From: Cyanosarcina radialis HA8281-LM2
GTDB lineage: Bacteria > Cyanobacteriota > Cyanobacteriia > Cyanobacteriales > CCAP-1448
DNA length: 64,000 bases
Direction of reading: 5' to 3'
Assembly (NCBI GenBank): GCA_019359615.1
Contig: JAHHHA010000024.1
Location: 43,458-107,457, forward strand
The stretch's first letter is position 1; each line of letters begins with the position of its first letter. The notes under the pieces are model-generated. The model was given only the letters and a program-made list of their open reading frames with translations. It had not been told where the DNA came from and searched no databases. Positions 7,392 to 15,430 of the stretch are shown piece after piece. Both the position numbers and the translations under genes were made by a program.

Positions 7392-9437
7392 ATGTTAGCA
7401 GAACGCCCCATTTCTAAAGCCGATATCAAATTACCAGCAGCAGCCGCTGCTAACTTAAATAATCTGGCAAACTACTCGGCCGTAGAATCTGTGTCAGACA
7501 TCTGGACGCTGGCGGCCAAGCGATTTGGCAGTAAGATCGCCCTCAAAGATCCCCACGCCAAACCAGAAGTGAATATAACTTATCAGCAGTTAGGGCAGCA
7601 AATCGATCGATTTGCTGCGGCTTTGCAATCGTTGGATATTCCCCTGGCTACTGGCGAATCCGGAGACTTGCCACCGAGGATCGCCCTATTTTCTGACAAT
7701 AGCCCCCGCTGGCTGATTGCCGACCAAGGAATTATGAGGGCTGGTGGCGCAGATGCCGTTCGCAGTTCTCAAGCGGAACGAGAAGAATTGCTTTACATTT
7801 TGGAACATAGCGGCAGCATTGTTTTGGTGGTGGAAGACTACCGGACGCTGCAAAAACTATCGGCAGGCGATCGCTTAGCCTCTTTACCCCTACAGTGCGC
7901 CATCTTGCTGTCGGACGAACAGCCAGAACCGCAGGGAAATCTTCCAGTTTTCAACTTTTCGGAGTTTATGGCCAAAGGTGTAGATCGACCCCTAAAATCG
8001 GTCGCCTCTAACCGCAATACTCTAGCCACCCTGATGTATACCTCCGGCACTACGGGCAAGCCTAAAGGAGTGATGCTAACTCACGGGAATCTGCTACATC
8101 AAATCGTCAACTTTAAAGTCGTGGTACAACCAGTAGTAGGCGATCGCGTTCTCAGCATTCTCCCTACTTGGCACGTCTACGAACGCGCGGTGGAATACTA
8201 CTTGCTTTCCCAAGGCTGCACTCAGATCTACACCAATATTCGCTACTTTAAAGGCGACTTGAAAGCATTCCAGCCTCAGTACATGGCGGTAGTACCTCGG
8301 CTGTTAGAAGCAGTGTATGAAGGCGTGCAAAAGCAATTTCGCGAACAACCAGCTAAAAAGCAACGCCTGGTTAATTTCTTTTTAAAGGTTAGCGATCGCT
8401 ATATTCAAGCCCGTCGGCTTTCCCAAGGATTGAGTTTAGAAGAACTGCATCCCTCAGTTGTCAAACGTTCGATCGCTACCCTGCAAGCTGTTATTCTCTT
8501 GCCCCTACACGCCTTGGGCGATCGCTTAGTCTACCAAAAGGTGCGAGCCGCTACAGGGGGAAAAATCAAACAAATGATTAGCGGTGGCGGTTCCTTAGCC
8601 GTCCACGTCGATACTTTCTTTGAAACCATTGGCGTGGATATTTTAGTCGGCTACGGCCTGACCGAAACCTCACCCGTCACCAACGTTCGTCGCATTTGGC
8701 GAAACTTGCGCGGTTCTGCCGGACAACCGATTCCCTATACCGAAGTCAAAATCGTCGATCCAGAAACCCGCAAACCTCTGCCTACAGGCCAGCGGGGTCT
8801 AGTTTTGCTCAAAGGGCCGCAGATCATGGCAGGTTACTATAAAAATTCCGAAGCTACAGCTAAAGCGATCGATGCTCAAGGATGGTTCGACAGCGGCGAC
8901 TTGGGTTGGTTGACCCCAGAAAAGGACTTGATCCTGACCGGACGCGCAAAAGATACAATTGTTTTGACCAACGGCGAAAATATCGAGCCGCAACCGATCG
9001 AAGATGCCTGTCTGCGGAGTGCCTTGATCGGTCAAATTATGTTAGTCGGTCAAGATCGGCGATCGATCGGAGCCTTAATCGTGCCCAATTTAGAAGCTCT
9101 AGAAACCTGGGCCACCTCCCAAAATCTCCAATTGAATTTGCCCGAACTCGCAGATAAAGAGAAGTCTACAGGAGCAGAGGAAAAAGCGATCGCCCTCTCC
9201 CAGCCAACAGAAGTGAAGCTCGATAGTAAGATAGTGCAAGAGTTATTCCGACAGGAATTAAATCGGGAAGTGCAAAATCGTCCTGGCTACCGCCTGGACG
9301 ATCGCATCGGGCCGTTTCAGTTGATTTTAGAGCCATTTTCTATGGAAAATGGTTTGCTGACTCAAACTCTAAAAATCAAACGGGCTGTGGTGATGGATCG
9401 TTACAGCGATACGATCGATGCGATGTTTGAAAAGTAG
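7392..9437 (+). CDS. aas: Long-chain acyl-ACP / acyl-CoA synthetase (AMP-forming)
   Basis: A 681-aa ANL-superfamily enzyme. The P-loop motif YTSGTTGKPKG begins at residue 216, the A5 motif GYGLTETSP is at about 8650-8676, and the hinge/A8 region GRAKDTIVLTNGENIEPQPIED at about 8941-9003. Length and the N-terminus fit cyanobacterial Aas, which activates free fatty acids released from membrane lipids or taken up from outside and loads them on ACP, allowing recycling without beta-oxidation. Aas is normally the only such enzyme in cyanobacteria, which supports the symbol. The gene has its own 216-bp upstream region and is followed 64 bp later by a YlqD-family gene in the same direction. Confidence 0.9.
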   Translation: MLAERPISKADIKLPAAAAANLNNLANYSAVESVSDIWTLAAKRFGSKIALKDPHAKPEVNITYQQLGQQIDRFAAALQSLDIPLATGESGDLPPRIALFSDNSPRWLIADQGIMRAGGADAVRSSQAEREELLYILEHSGSIVLVVEDYRTLQKLSAGDRLASLPLQCAILLSDEQPEPQGNLPVFNFSEFMAKGVDRPLKSVASNRNTLATLMYTSGTTGKPKGVMLTHGNLLHQIVNFKVVVQPVVGDRVLSILPTWHVYERAVEYYLLSQGCTQIYTNIRYFKGDLKAFQPQYMAVVPRLLEAVYEGVQKQFREQPAKKQRLVNFFLKVSDRYIQARRLSQGLSLEELHPSVVKRSIATLQAVILLPLHALGDRLVYQKVRAATGGKIKQMISGGGSLAVHVDTFFETIGVDILVGYGLTETSPVTNVRRIWRNLRGSAGQPIPYTEVKIVDPETRKPLPTGQRGLVLLKGPQIMAGYYKNSEATAKAIDAQGWFDSGDLGWLTPEKDLILTGRAKDTIVLTNGENIEPQPIEDACLRSALIGQIMLVGQDRRSIGALIVPNLEALETWATSQNLQLNLPELADKEKSTGAEEKAIALSQPTEVKLDSKIVQELFRQELNREVQNRPGYRLDDRIGPFQLILEPFSMENGLLTQTLKIKRAVVMDRYSDTIDAMFEK

Positions 9438-9501
9438 TCTCTTTTTGAAGACAAACTACAGCCCCACGACCAAACACAAATGACTGAGGAATCAAGGTTT
9501 T

Positions 9502-9951
9502 ATGGATATATCTTCATCACATCTGTTACTGAAGCGACCGATTACCATCAAAGCTGTGGTCACTTCTCGATGGAAAGAAGAAGCCCAACAACAACTGCAG
9601 GCACAGATTAACGAAATTGACACTCAAATCCAACAGTTAGACGTGCAAGGGCAAAGGGCGATCGCTGAAATCAAAAAACAAAGCCTGCAACCTCCCGGCC
9701 CGCAAGTCAGCCAGCAAATTGAAAACATTCAAGGGCAAGTCACTCAAAGAAAAAGCGAACTCTTGGAGCAGAAAAACCAAATCCTCCAACAATTGCAGCA
9801 AGTTCAAACCCTAGAACTCAACCAGGAAGTCAACCAGGGTCAAATCGAAGGCTTATTCAGCATTCAAAAGGGAGAGAACCTGATCCAAAAAATGCAAGTA
9901 GAAATTCTCCTCCGCGATGGCGTGGTGGAAGAAATTCGCGGCGACATTTGA
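9502..9951 (+). CDS. YlqD family protein
   Basis: A 149-aa, Gln- and Glu-rich coiled-coil protein. A short N-terminal beta segment (LLLKRPITIKAVVTSRWKEE) is followed by a helix of about 80 residues with heptad-like Gln/Leu spacing. A C-terminal beta segment (MQVEILLRDGVVEEIRGDI) follows. This is the YlqD architecture, common in cyanobacteria and Bacillus and without known function. No signal peptide is visible, so it is probably cytoplasmic. It sits between aas and the E2 gene on the same strand. Confidence 0.82.
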   Translation: MDISSSHLLLKRPITIKAVVTSRWKEEAQQQLQAQINEIDTQIQQLDVQGQRAIAEIKKQSLQPPGPQVSQQIENIQGQVTQRKSELLEQKNQILQQLQQVQTLELNQEVNQGQIEGLFSIQKGENLIQKMQVEILLRDGVVEEIRGDI

Positions 9952-10090
9952 GATAGCGAGAGAGGGAGAGGGCGAGGAGGGCGAAGAGGCGAATAACCCA
10001 TACCCTCTGTCCTATACCCTATGCGCCATGCCCCATGCGCCATGCCCTATATCCCCATTCATCATTCATAATTCACCATTCATAATTCCT
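9952..10090. repeat. Low-complexity spacer before E2 gene
   Basis: Purine-rich GAGGGCGA units are followed by CCCTATGCGCCATG-type and CATTCATAATTCA-type short direct repeats. The spacer lies between the YlqD gene and the E2 gene and stays open in the E2 frame, so an apparent longer E2 start at 9917 is an artefact of this repeat DNA. Confidence 0.7.
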
Positions 10091-11386
10091 ATGATCCACG
10101 AAGTTTTCATGCCTGCTCTGAGTTCCACGATGACCGAAGGAAAAATTGTCTCTTGGATGAAATCTCCTGGCGACAAAGTGGAAAAAGGTGAAACTCTGCT
10201 CGTAGTCGAGTCAGACAAAGCTGATATGGATGTTGAGGCCTTTTGGGCTGGCTACTTGGGGGCAATGATCGTACCTGCTGGCGAAACGGCTCCTGTAGGG
10301 GCAACGATCGGCTTAATTGCAGAAACCCAACCGGAAATAGAATCAGCCCAGCAACAAGCAGCCAATTCCGGTCAAAAAACTACTGCTGATGCCCCAGCTA
10401 CTCCGGCCCCAGCTACCGCAGTCGTCCCCGAACTCGCTACGGTAGGAGCTACAGAAACTCCCAGCCGCAGAAACGGGCGCGTAGTTGCCTCTCCCCGCGC
10501 CAAGAAGCTGGCAAAAGAATTGGGCGTGACTCTAGATACACTGCAAGGTAGCGGCCCTCACGGGCGGATCGTGGCTGAAGATATAGAAGCTTTTGCCAAT
10601 CGGGGTAAAGCACCTGCAATTGCACCTCCTGCGCCTGCCGCTCCTACCCCGGTTCCCGCTGCTGCTAAGCCCGCATCAATGCCCGCACCTGCTGCTCCAG
10701 CGAACGTTCCCTTGGGTCAGGTGATACCCTTGAACACGCTGCAAAACGCCGTGGTGCGGAATATGCTCACTAGCCTGGAAGTTCCGACTTACCGCGTGGG
10801 CTACACCATTACCACCGATAATCTAGACAAACTTTACAAGCAGGTTAAGTCTAAAGGCGTAACCATGACCGCGCTGCTGGCTAAGGCTGTAGCGGTGACG
10901 CTGCAAAAACATCCCCTCATCTACGCTAGCTACTCAGAGCAAGGTATTCAGTACCGTAGCTCGATTAACGTGGCGGTGGCGGTAGCGATGGATGACGGCG
11001 GACTGATTACTCCGGTACTGCAAAATGCCGACAAAGTAGATCTTTACTCTTTGTCTCGCACTTGGAAAGACTTGGTAGATCGATCGAGAACCAAGCAGTT
11101 GCAGCCAGAAGAATACAGCAGCGGCACTTTTACCCTGTCAAACTTGGGAATGTTTGGGGTCGATCGCTTCGATGCCATTCTGCCTTCAGGACAAGGAGCG
11201 ATTCTAGCTATCGGGGCATCTCGCCCGCAAGTAGTGGCAACTGGCGACGGCATGATGGGCGTGCGGCAGCAGATGCAGGTCAATCTCACCTGCGATCACC
11301 GCATCATCTATGGCGCTCATGCAGCAGCTTTCTTGCAAGATCTGGCGAAGTTAATCGAGACTAATCCTCAGTCTTTAACTCTTTAG
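10091..11386 (+). CDS. pdhC: Dihydrolipoamide acetyltransferase, E2 of pyruvate dehydrogenase complex
   Basis: A 431-aa E2 subunit starting MIHEVFMPALSSTM. Residues 1-78 form one lipoyl domain with the modified lysine K43 in ESDKADM. An Ala/Pro-rich linker follows. A peripheral-subunit-binding domain (VVASPRAKKLAKELGV...GPHGRIVAEDI) occupies about residues 133-175. A second Ala/Pro linker leads to the catalytic domain. The catalytic motif reads DHRIIYGAHA near the C-terminus: His is kept but the usual Asp of HxxxD is Tyr, as I recall for cyanobacterial and plastid E2. It transfers acetyl groups from E1 to CoA to supply acetyl-CoA. An in-frame GTG/ATG upstream at 9917 overlaps the YlqD gene and low-complexity DNA and is rejected as start. 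Confidence 0.9.
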   Translation: MIHEVFMPALSSTMTEGKIVSWMKSPGDKVEKGETLLVVESDKADMDVEAFWAGYLGAMIVPAGETAPVGATIGLIAETQPEIESAQQQAANSGQKTTADAPATPAPATAVVPELATVGATETPSRRNGRVVASPRAKKLAKELGVTLDTLQGSGPHGRIVAEDIEAFANRGKAPAIAPPAPAAPTPVPAAAKPASMPAPAAPANVPLGQVIPLNTLQNAVVRNMLTSLEVPTYRVGYTITTDNLDKLYKQVKSKGVTMTALLAKAVAVTLQKHPLIYASYSEQGIQYRSSINVAVAVAMDDGGLITPVLQNADKVDLYSLSRTWKDLVDRSRTKQLQPEEYSSGTFTLSNLGMFGVDRFDAILPSGQGAILAIGASRPQVVATGDGMMGVRQQMQVNLTCDHRIIYGAHAAAFLQDLAKLIETNPQSLTL

Positions 11387-11437
11387 GGGTTTGCGGAAAA
11401 ATAGTTGCATCCTGACGGTACGCGTAGCGCGGGCGTT

Positions 11438-11475
11438 AGTGCGAGCATCTCGACCTCGATCGAGATGCTCGCACT
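11438..11475. repeat. 15-bp perfect hairpin downstream of E2 gene
   Basis: Arms AGTGCGAGCATCTCG (11438-11452) and its exact complement (11461-11475) with an 8-base loop. It lies about 50 bp after the E2 stop. A structured 3' end or dispersed palindrome is likely; no T-run follows, so an intrinsic terminator is not claimed. Confidence 0.7.
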
Positions 11476-11668
11476 ACTACGCCAGACAAAAAAGTGGCTA
11501 TTGGAATTAAATCGATAAGGAGATTTTATTCGATTGGTTGAAGCCACGCGTGGCCCGCGATCGAATGCCTGCCCTATACGGCGCTCGGCAAACTCGATCG
11601 AAAATCCTTGCGGGTCTGATATCAAATCCGCTGAGCAAAAACAGGTTTCTACTGACCGGCCTCCGGCT

Positions 11669-11691
11669 CCCCTCTCCTTGCAGGAGAGGGG
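11669..11691. repeat. Dispersed CCCCTCTCC palindrome (copy 1)
   Basis: CCCCTCTCCTTG with complementary CAGGAGAGGGG, followed by CTGGGGGTGAGG. This is a dispersed repeat form; see also 11885-11906, 27455-27475, 61392-61436 and the site interrupted at 32143-32371. The 588-bp stretch 11387-11974 contains no gene that I can support, only such repeats. Confidence 0.75.
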
Positions 11692-11884
11692 CTGGGGGTG
11701 AGGTCTGGATGCGGTGCATGAGAACCGGATTTGGTATGAGATCGATTTGTTGGCGTAATCGAGCGATCGAGAGCTTCAGTTAGTAAGGCGAGTGTTAGAG
11801 TGAATTTAAACACCTCCCGATCGCATTCATATCAAATCCAGTTATTAAAAGCCCCAAATCCAGCCCTCAAAGGAGCCTGCGGCT

Positions 11885-11906
11885 CCCCTCTCCCTTGGGA
11901 GAGGGG
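11885..11906. repeat. Dispersed CCCCTCTCC palindrome (copy 2)
   Basis: CCCCTCTCCCT with complementary GGGAGAGGGG arms, followed by TTGGGGGTGAGGG, the same flank as copy 1 at 11669-11691. Confidence 0.75.
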
Positions 11907-11974
11907 TTGGGGGTGAGGGCAAACCAACTTTTGCTAAGCGGATTTAATATCATTTCTGAATTCGAGATCGAGCC

Positions 11975-12277
11975 ATGCTGAAATCTTTGCTGTCAAAACT
12001 AACCCGACTAGCGATCGTCACCTTCTCGATCGTTAACCTTCTGGGGATGACTCCACTTCTGGCTCAAGAAAGTCAGTCTTCTGGGGCAACAGGCTCGCCC
12101 GCGCCCGCCGTAACTGAGACTGATAAAGATACCATCAAGCCCCAACCACCGCCGGAATCGATCGAACCGCCAACTAACAGTCAGCCCAGCAGTGTTGCCA
12201 ACCCTGGGGCTTCTAGTCCTTACAATTTAGAAGCAATGAAGCAATTTTATCGAGATCTGTTTGGCTCTAAATCCTGA
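11975..12277 (+). CDS. Small exported proline-rich protein of unknown function
   Basis: A 100-aa protein. A positively charged N-terminus and a hydrophobic stretch ending in PLLAQ (about residues 11-31) look like a Sec signal peptide with cleavage after L-A-Q. The mature part is low-complexity, rich in Pro, Ser and acidic residues. It ends in a short amphipathic segment (YNLEAMKQFYRDLFGSKS) that may be the conserved functional element. Only 7 bp separate its stop from the convergent multicopper oxidase gene. I do not recognise a family. Confidence 0.6.
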   Translation: MLKSLLSKLTRLAIVTFSIVNLLGMTPLLAQESQSSGATGSPAPAVTETDKDTIKPQPPPESIEPPTNSQPSSVANPGASSPYNLEAMKQFYRDLFGSKS

Positions 12278-12284
12278 GCGATCG

Positions 12285-13913
12285 CTAAGTTCGATCGCAT
12301 TTTGATTTAGTAGAACAAGACCAGGGAATCGGTTGAGAGGACGCTGGCAGGGCTCTGGCTGGTGCAGATAGAGGATCGCACCCTCCTTGCCCGACTTCAA
12401 ACTGGGTCATCATGTCGTGGTCTTCATGCACGAGGTTGTGGCAGTGCATCATGTATTTACCCTGGTGGGGGCCAAACTCAGCCAGAACTCGGATGGTTTC
12501 AAAAGCACTGACGTAGAAGGTATCCTTCCAACCTTCTTGGTATGGGGGGATCGAGCCGCTACTGCGACCGAGCGTTCTGAGCTTGACCAGATGGATGTGA
12601 ACCGGATGCACCCAACCGCCCCCTGGATTGATTAGATTCCAAACTTCAAAGCCTCCTAACCGGGGATTCCCCGCGACATAGCAGGGATTCCAGGCTTGGT
12701 TGTTGATTACCCACTGGGAAAAATTGCGCCCAAACCGGAATGTCCGTTGGGGCAACTGTCTGAGATCGAGTCCCTTTGAGGCAATGAAATCGGAGAGCGG
12801 GCCGACATCCTTGCCCAGCAGATCGGGAATGGTATATTCCTCCGATGCTTGGCGCACGACCTCAAAACACATGATGCTCTGCGATCGCGTATCGGCATCG
12901 ATGTTTCCTGGAGCCAAGTTTTGCAAAAATACTTTGGTGCCGACTGGATATAGGGAGAAATCGATCGCAAATTCATAGCGCTCGGCGACTCCCATTTGTA
13001 GATCTTTGGTTCTCACTGGTCGATCGAGCAAGCCAGAGTCGCTGGCCAGAACGATTAAATCGTCTTTGGTGCTGAGGCTCAGTTGCAAGGTGCGAGAGGT
13101 GCCAGCGTTCAAGGCCCGAAATCGATACTTGCGATTGGCCACCTCCATCCGAGGCCAGGGAACGCCGTTGACTAACATTACATCCCCAAACAGATTGGTT
13201 TGCTGGCGATCGAAAAAGACTAAATTCCCCTCGCGATCGAATCGCTTGTCTTGAATAATCAGGGGAACGTCGTAATCTCCTTGAGGCAAACGCTCGCGAT
13301 CGGCTGGATTGACAAAATCGTCTTCATCGTAATCGACGAGGTACATCCCTGCTAGTCCCTTGTAGACGTTCCGCGACGTTTTCTCGACGGTGTGGTCGTG
13401 ATACCACTGGACGGCACCTAAAATGTTGGGATAGTAGTAATCTTTGTAATGTTGAGGTGGAATTAAATCTTCGGCATAGCCATCGTACTGGGGTAAAGAG
13501 GGCATCCCATGTAAATGAATGGAGGTGTCGATATCCTCTCCGCTTTCATCTTGACCTAGCTGGTTGATAAACCGGACGATCGATTCCTTATCTTGACGTT
13601 GCCGGATCAGGGGGCCGACAATCCCAGGCGGGGTCTTGGAACTAGGTCCAGTGCCGATGTAACTCCAAACCTCAGTTTTTATCCCTGGCAAAATCTCGAC
13701 CCTATCCTTCTGCATGACGATTTCGTAGCGATCGAATTTGGCATCGCTGCCGATCGGCTCTAGGATAGGAGGACGTTGAAAGGGAAGTTGAAAACGAGGA
13801 ATTTGAGGGCTGAGTTCGGCAGCATTTGTCGGCTCTGTCTTTTCCCAGCCGAGAAACAGCGAACTTACCCCGATCGAACCGAGTTGCAAAGCTTTACGTC
13901 TGCTTAGTTTCAT
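12285..13913 (-). CDS. Multicopper oxidase (CotA/bilirubin-oxidase-like) with Tat-type signal
   Basis: A 542-aa periplasmic oxidase. The N-terminus SRRKALQLG followed by a short hydrophobic stretch is a twin-arginine signal, fitting export of a folded copper enzyme. All four copper-binding segments are visible in order: HLHGMP and WYHDHT (about 13370-13530), HPVHIHLVK (about 12580-12610), and HCHNLVHEDHDMM (about 12405-12445). The last supplies the His-Cys-His bridge and the Met axial ligand of the type 1 copper. The family couples one-electron oxidation of phenols, metals or tetrapyrroles to reduction of O2 to water. The substrate here is unknown. It is convergent with the small exported protein gene and separated by 210 bp from the minus-strand genes upstream. 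Confidence 0.87.
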   Translation of the reverse strand: MKLSRRKALQLGSIGVSSLFLGWEKTEPTNAAELSPQIPRFQLPFQRPPILEPIGSDAKFDRYEIVMQKDRVEILPGIKTEVWSYIGTGPSSKTPPGIVGPLIRQRQDKESIVRFINQLGQDESGEDIDTSIHLHGMPSLPQYDGYAEDLIPPQHYKDYYYPNILGAVQWYHDHTVEKTSRNVYKGLAGMYLVDYDEDDFVNPADRERLPQGDYDVPLIIQDKRFDREGNLVFFDRQQTNLFGDVMLVNGVPWPRMEVANRKYRFRALNAGTSRTLQLSLSTKDDLIVLASDSGLLDRPVRTKDLQMGVAERYEFAIDFSLYPVGTKVFLQNLAPGNIDADTRSQSIMCFEVVRQASEEYTIPDLLGKDVGPLSDFIASKGLDLRQLPQRTFRFGRNFSQWVINNQAWNPCYVAGNPRLGGFEVWNLINPGGGWVHPVHIHLVKLRTLGRSSGSIPPYQEGWKDTFYVSAFETIRVLAEFGPHQGKYMMHCHNLVHEDHDMMTQFEVGQGGCDPLSAPARALPASSQPIPWSCSTKSKCDRT

Positions 13914-14123
13914 GGTACTAGCTCCGATCGCTCTAAATCTGGGTCTAGAGAAAATTATAAGTTTCTGCCAACAAACTAAAGCAATCTCTTAATCTATCCA
14001 AACATTAGATATCTCCAGAAATTACATTCAAAGGCAGGCTCCGATACCTACCTCACAATACAAACTGAATTTAAGTGGCGTTTAACTGAGGCGATCGGCT
14101 CTGGAATCGAGTGATGACGCTGG

Positions 14124-14318
14124 CTATAGATTTCGCTTGGCTAGAACTTGAGCCGTCGAGCGATCGACGTACTCTTTTTCTGCTTCTCGATCGTCAGGAA
14201 CGGTGATGACATATTCCTTTAATTCGCGATCGCTCATTTCTTGAAGTGGCTTGCGGTTTTTCCGCATATACTCTCTAATTTCCCCGATTGACATGGCAGC
14301 GAAATTGGGTTTAGTCAT
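14124..14318 (-). CDS. Short conserved cyanobacterial protein, DUF6887-like
   Basis: A 64-aa charged protein starting MTKPNFAAMSIGEIREYMRK, a pattern I associate with small cyanobacterial DUF6887-type proteins; this assignment is from memory and tentative. No signal or membrane segment. Its ATG overlaps the stop of the upstream gene by 4 bases (ATGA), so the two are almost certainly translated together. The pairing of a short basic/acidic protein with a co-translated small partner resembles toxin-antitoxin organisation, but no known toxin motif is seen. Confidence 0.7.
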   Translation of the reverse strand: MTKPNFAAMSIGEIREYMRKNRKPLQEMSDRELKEYVITVPDDREAEKEYVDRSTAQVLAKRNL

Positions 14319-14530
14319 ACAATTTCTCCTTCAGCATTAACGTCATACTGACAATCGTAGCCTTCTCGATCGATAAACCACAATCCTTCGACACAAGCTA
14401 AAGCTGGGCCGAAGGTTACTCTTAGAGTTCCTTCAGCCAACATTTGCGCTCTTACCAGTGGCTCTCCTCTAAGTTGATGCTCTTGAATCAATTGGTACAA
14501 AACCCGTAACTGTTTAGTAGATGGGGGCAT
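14315..14530 (-). CDS. Short protein of unknown function, co-translated with downstream 64-aa protein
   Basis: A 71-aa protein, first gene of a two-gene minus-strand unit. The N-terminus is helical (TKQLRVLYQLIQEHQLRG); the C-terminal half looks like a small beta sheet (TLRVTFGPALACVEGLWFIDREGYDCQYDV), with two Cys. I do not recognise the family. The stop codon overlaps the start of the 14124-14318 gene by 4 bases. Length, overlap and pairing suggest one functional unit. Confidence 0.65.
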   Translation of the reverse strand: MPPSTKQLRVLYQLIQEHQLRGEPLVRAQMLAEGTLRVTFGPALACVEGLWFIDREGYDCQYDVNAEGEIV

Positions 14531-14575
14531 AAAACTCGTATATTGCAGACTATTTCATCCACTTGCCCCGCTATT

Positions 14576-15430
14576 TTAAGTAGCATTTAACTGGCGCGAT
14601 CGCCAAACGGTGATTCCTCCAGCTACCGCCATCAACCCGAACAATGCCAGCCACAGCCAGGTCGAGGGCACAGACCAGCTAATTTTGCGCAAAGTGGTAT
14701 CGGCGATCGCTGTTCCCAAAATTGCCAAACCGCCTAAAGTAATTTGGGTAATGCCCAGCACTAACGATTCGGTTTTCGTCGGGGTGCGGGACAAAATTCC
14801 TCCGGCTACAGCTAGAGTGAGGAAGATGCTGCTGTAGAGTTGGCCGTGAAAGCTATCTAGCTTCCACGGCCAAAAAGCACTGAAAACGTTAGGTAATAAC
14901 AGCAAGCCCAATCCATACAAACCAGAAACTACTGCTGGAATTACCAGGAAAAGGCGCGAGGAATTACGCGATCGCCAGGATACTGAAGTTGTATTCCAAC
15001 GCGATAGGTGGCGGTAAACCCAAAGGTGATAAGCAGCGTTGAGGGGAATGGTGGTGTAAAGGAAAAACCAACCCCAAACGATTTTGCGGCTCAAGTTAAA
15101 GCGATCGAGATACAACAGGGAAACTACCAGCAAAACCGCAGTAAAGACCAGTTGCATCGATAATACCAGCCGTGCCATCCGCCACCGCCTCGCCCATAAC
15201 AACCCAGCAATCGGGACTAAAGAGGCAATGTAGACCGCTCCTAAAAAGCGAGTATTATATGGAGTAATTTTCCACACCCACCAAGGGTTGCGTAAATCGG
15301 TAATAAAGAATAACAGGGCACCAGCCGCTAGCAGCACTACAATTTCGATCGCGCTTACCCAGCGCAACCAAGGAGAGATGGTGGGGTTGGTACTTTGGGT
15401 GAGCGTAGAGTGGTTATTCTGCATTTGCAT
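14576..15430 (-). CDS. Polytopic membrane protein of unknown function, coupled to the STAND gene
   Basis: A 284-aa protein with about eight hydrophobic helices: for example AIEIVVLLAAGALLFFI, FLGAVYIASLVPIAGLLWA, and further ones to the C-terminal WLWLALFGLMAVAGGITVW. Short charged loops and a small soluble N-terminus complete it. No catalytic motif is recognised. Its first 17 bases overlap the end of the large NB-ARC/WD40 gene read in the same direction (15414-19226), so translation is probably coupled. That links the membrane protein to the STAND protein either as a target or effector, but this is inference from position only. Confidence 0.7.
   Translation of the reverse strand: MQMQNNHSTLTQSTNPTISPWLRWVSAIEIVVLLAAGALLFFITDLRNPWWVWKITPYNTRFLGAVYIASLVPIAGLLWARRWRMARLVLSMQLVFTAVLLVVSLLYLDRFNLSRKIVWGWFFLYTTIPLNAAYHLWVYRHLSRWNTTSVSWRSRNSSRLFLVIPAVVSGLYGLGLLLLPNVFSAFWPWKLDSFHGQLYSSIFLTLAVAGGILSRTPTKTESLVLGITQITLGGLAILGTAIADTTLRKISWSVPSTWLWLALFGLMAVAGGITVWRSRQLNAT

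Noticed and set aside
9917..10090. Longer N-terminus of the E2 protein
   Set aside because: It overlaps the YlqD gene and translates low-complexity DNA; the lipoyl domain begins normally at the ATG at 10091.
10091..11386. Asp to Tyr change in the HxxxD motif of E2 as a loss of function
   Set aside because: As I recall, cyanobacterial and plastid E2 enzymes have the same HRxxYG form, so it is lineage-typical rather than a defect.
11387..11974. Small open frames at 11383-11783
   Set aside because: They run across dispersed repeats and have no plausible start signal or protein-like sequence.
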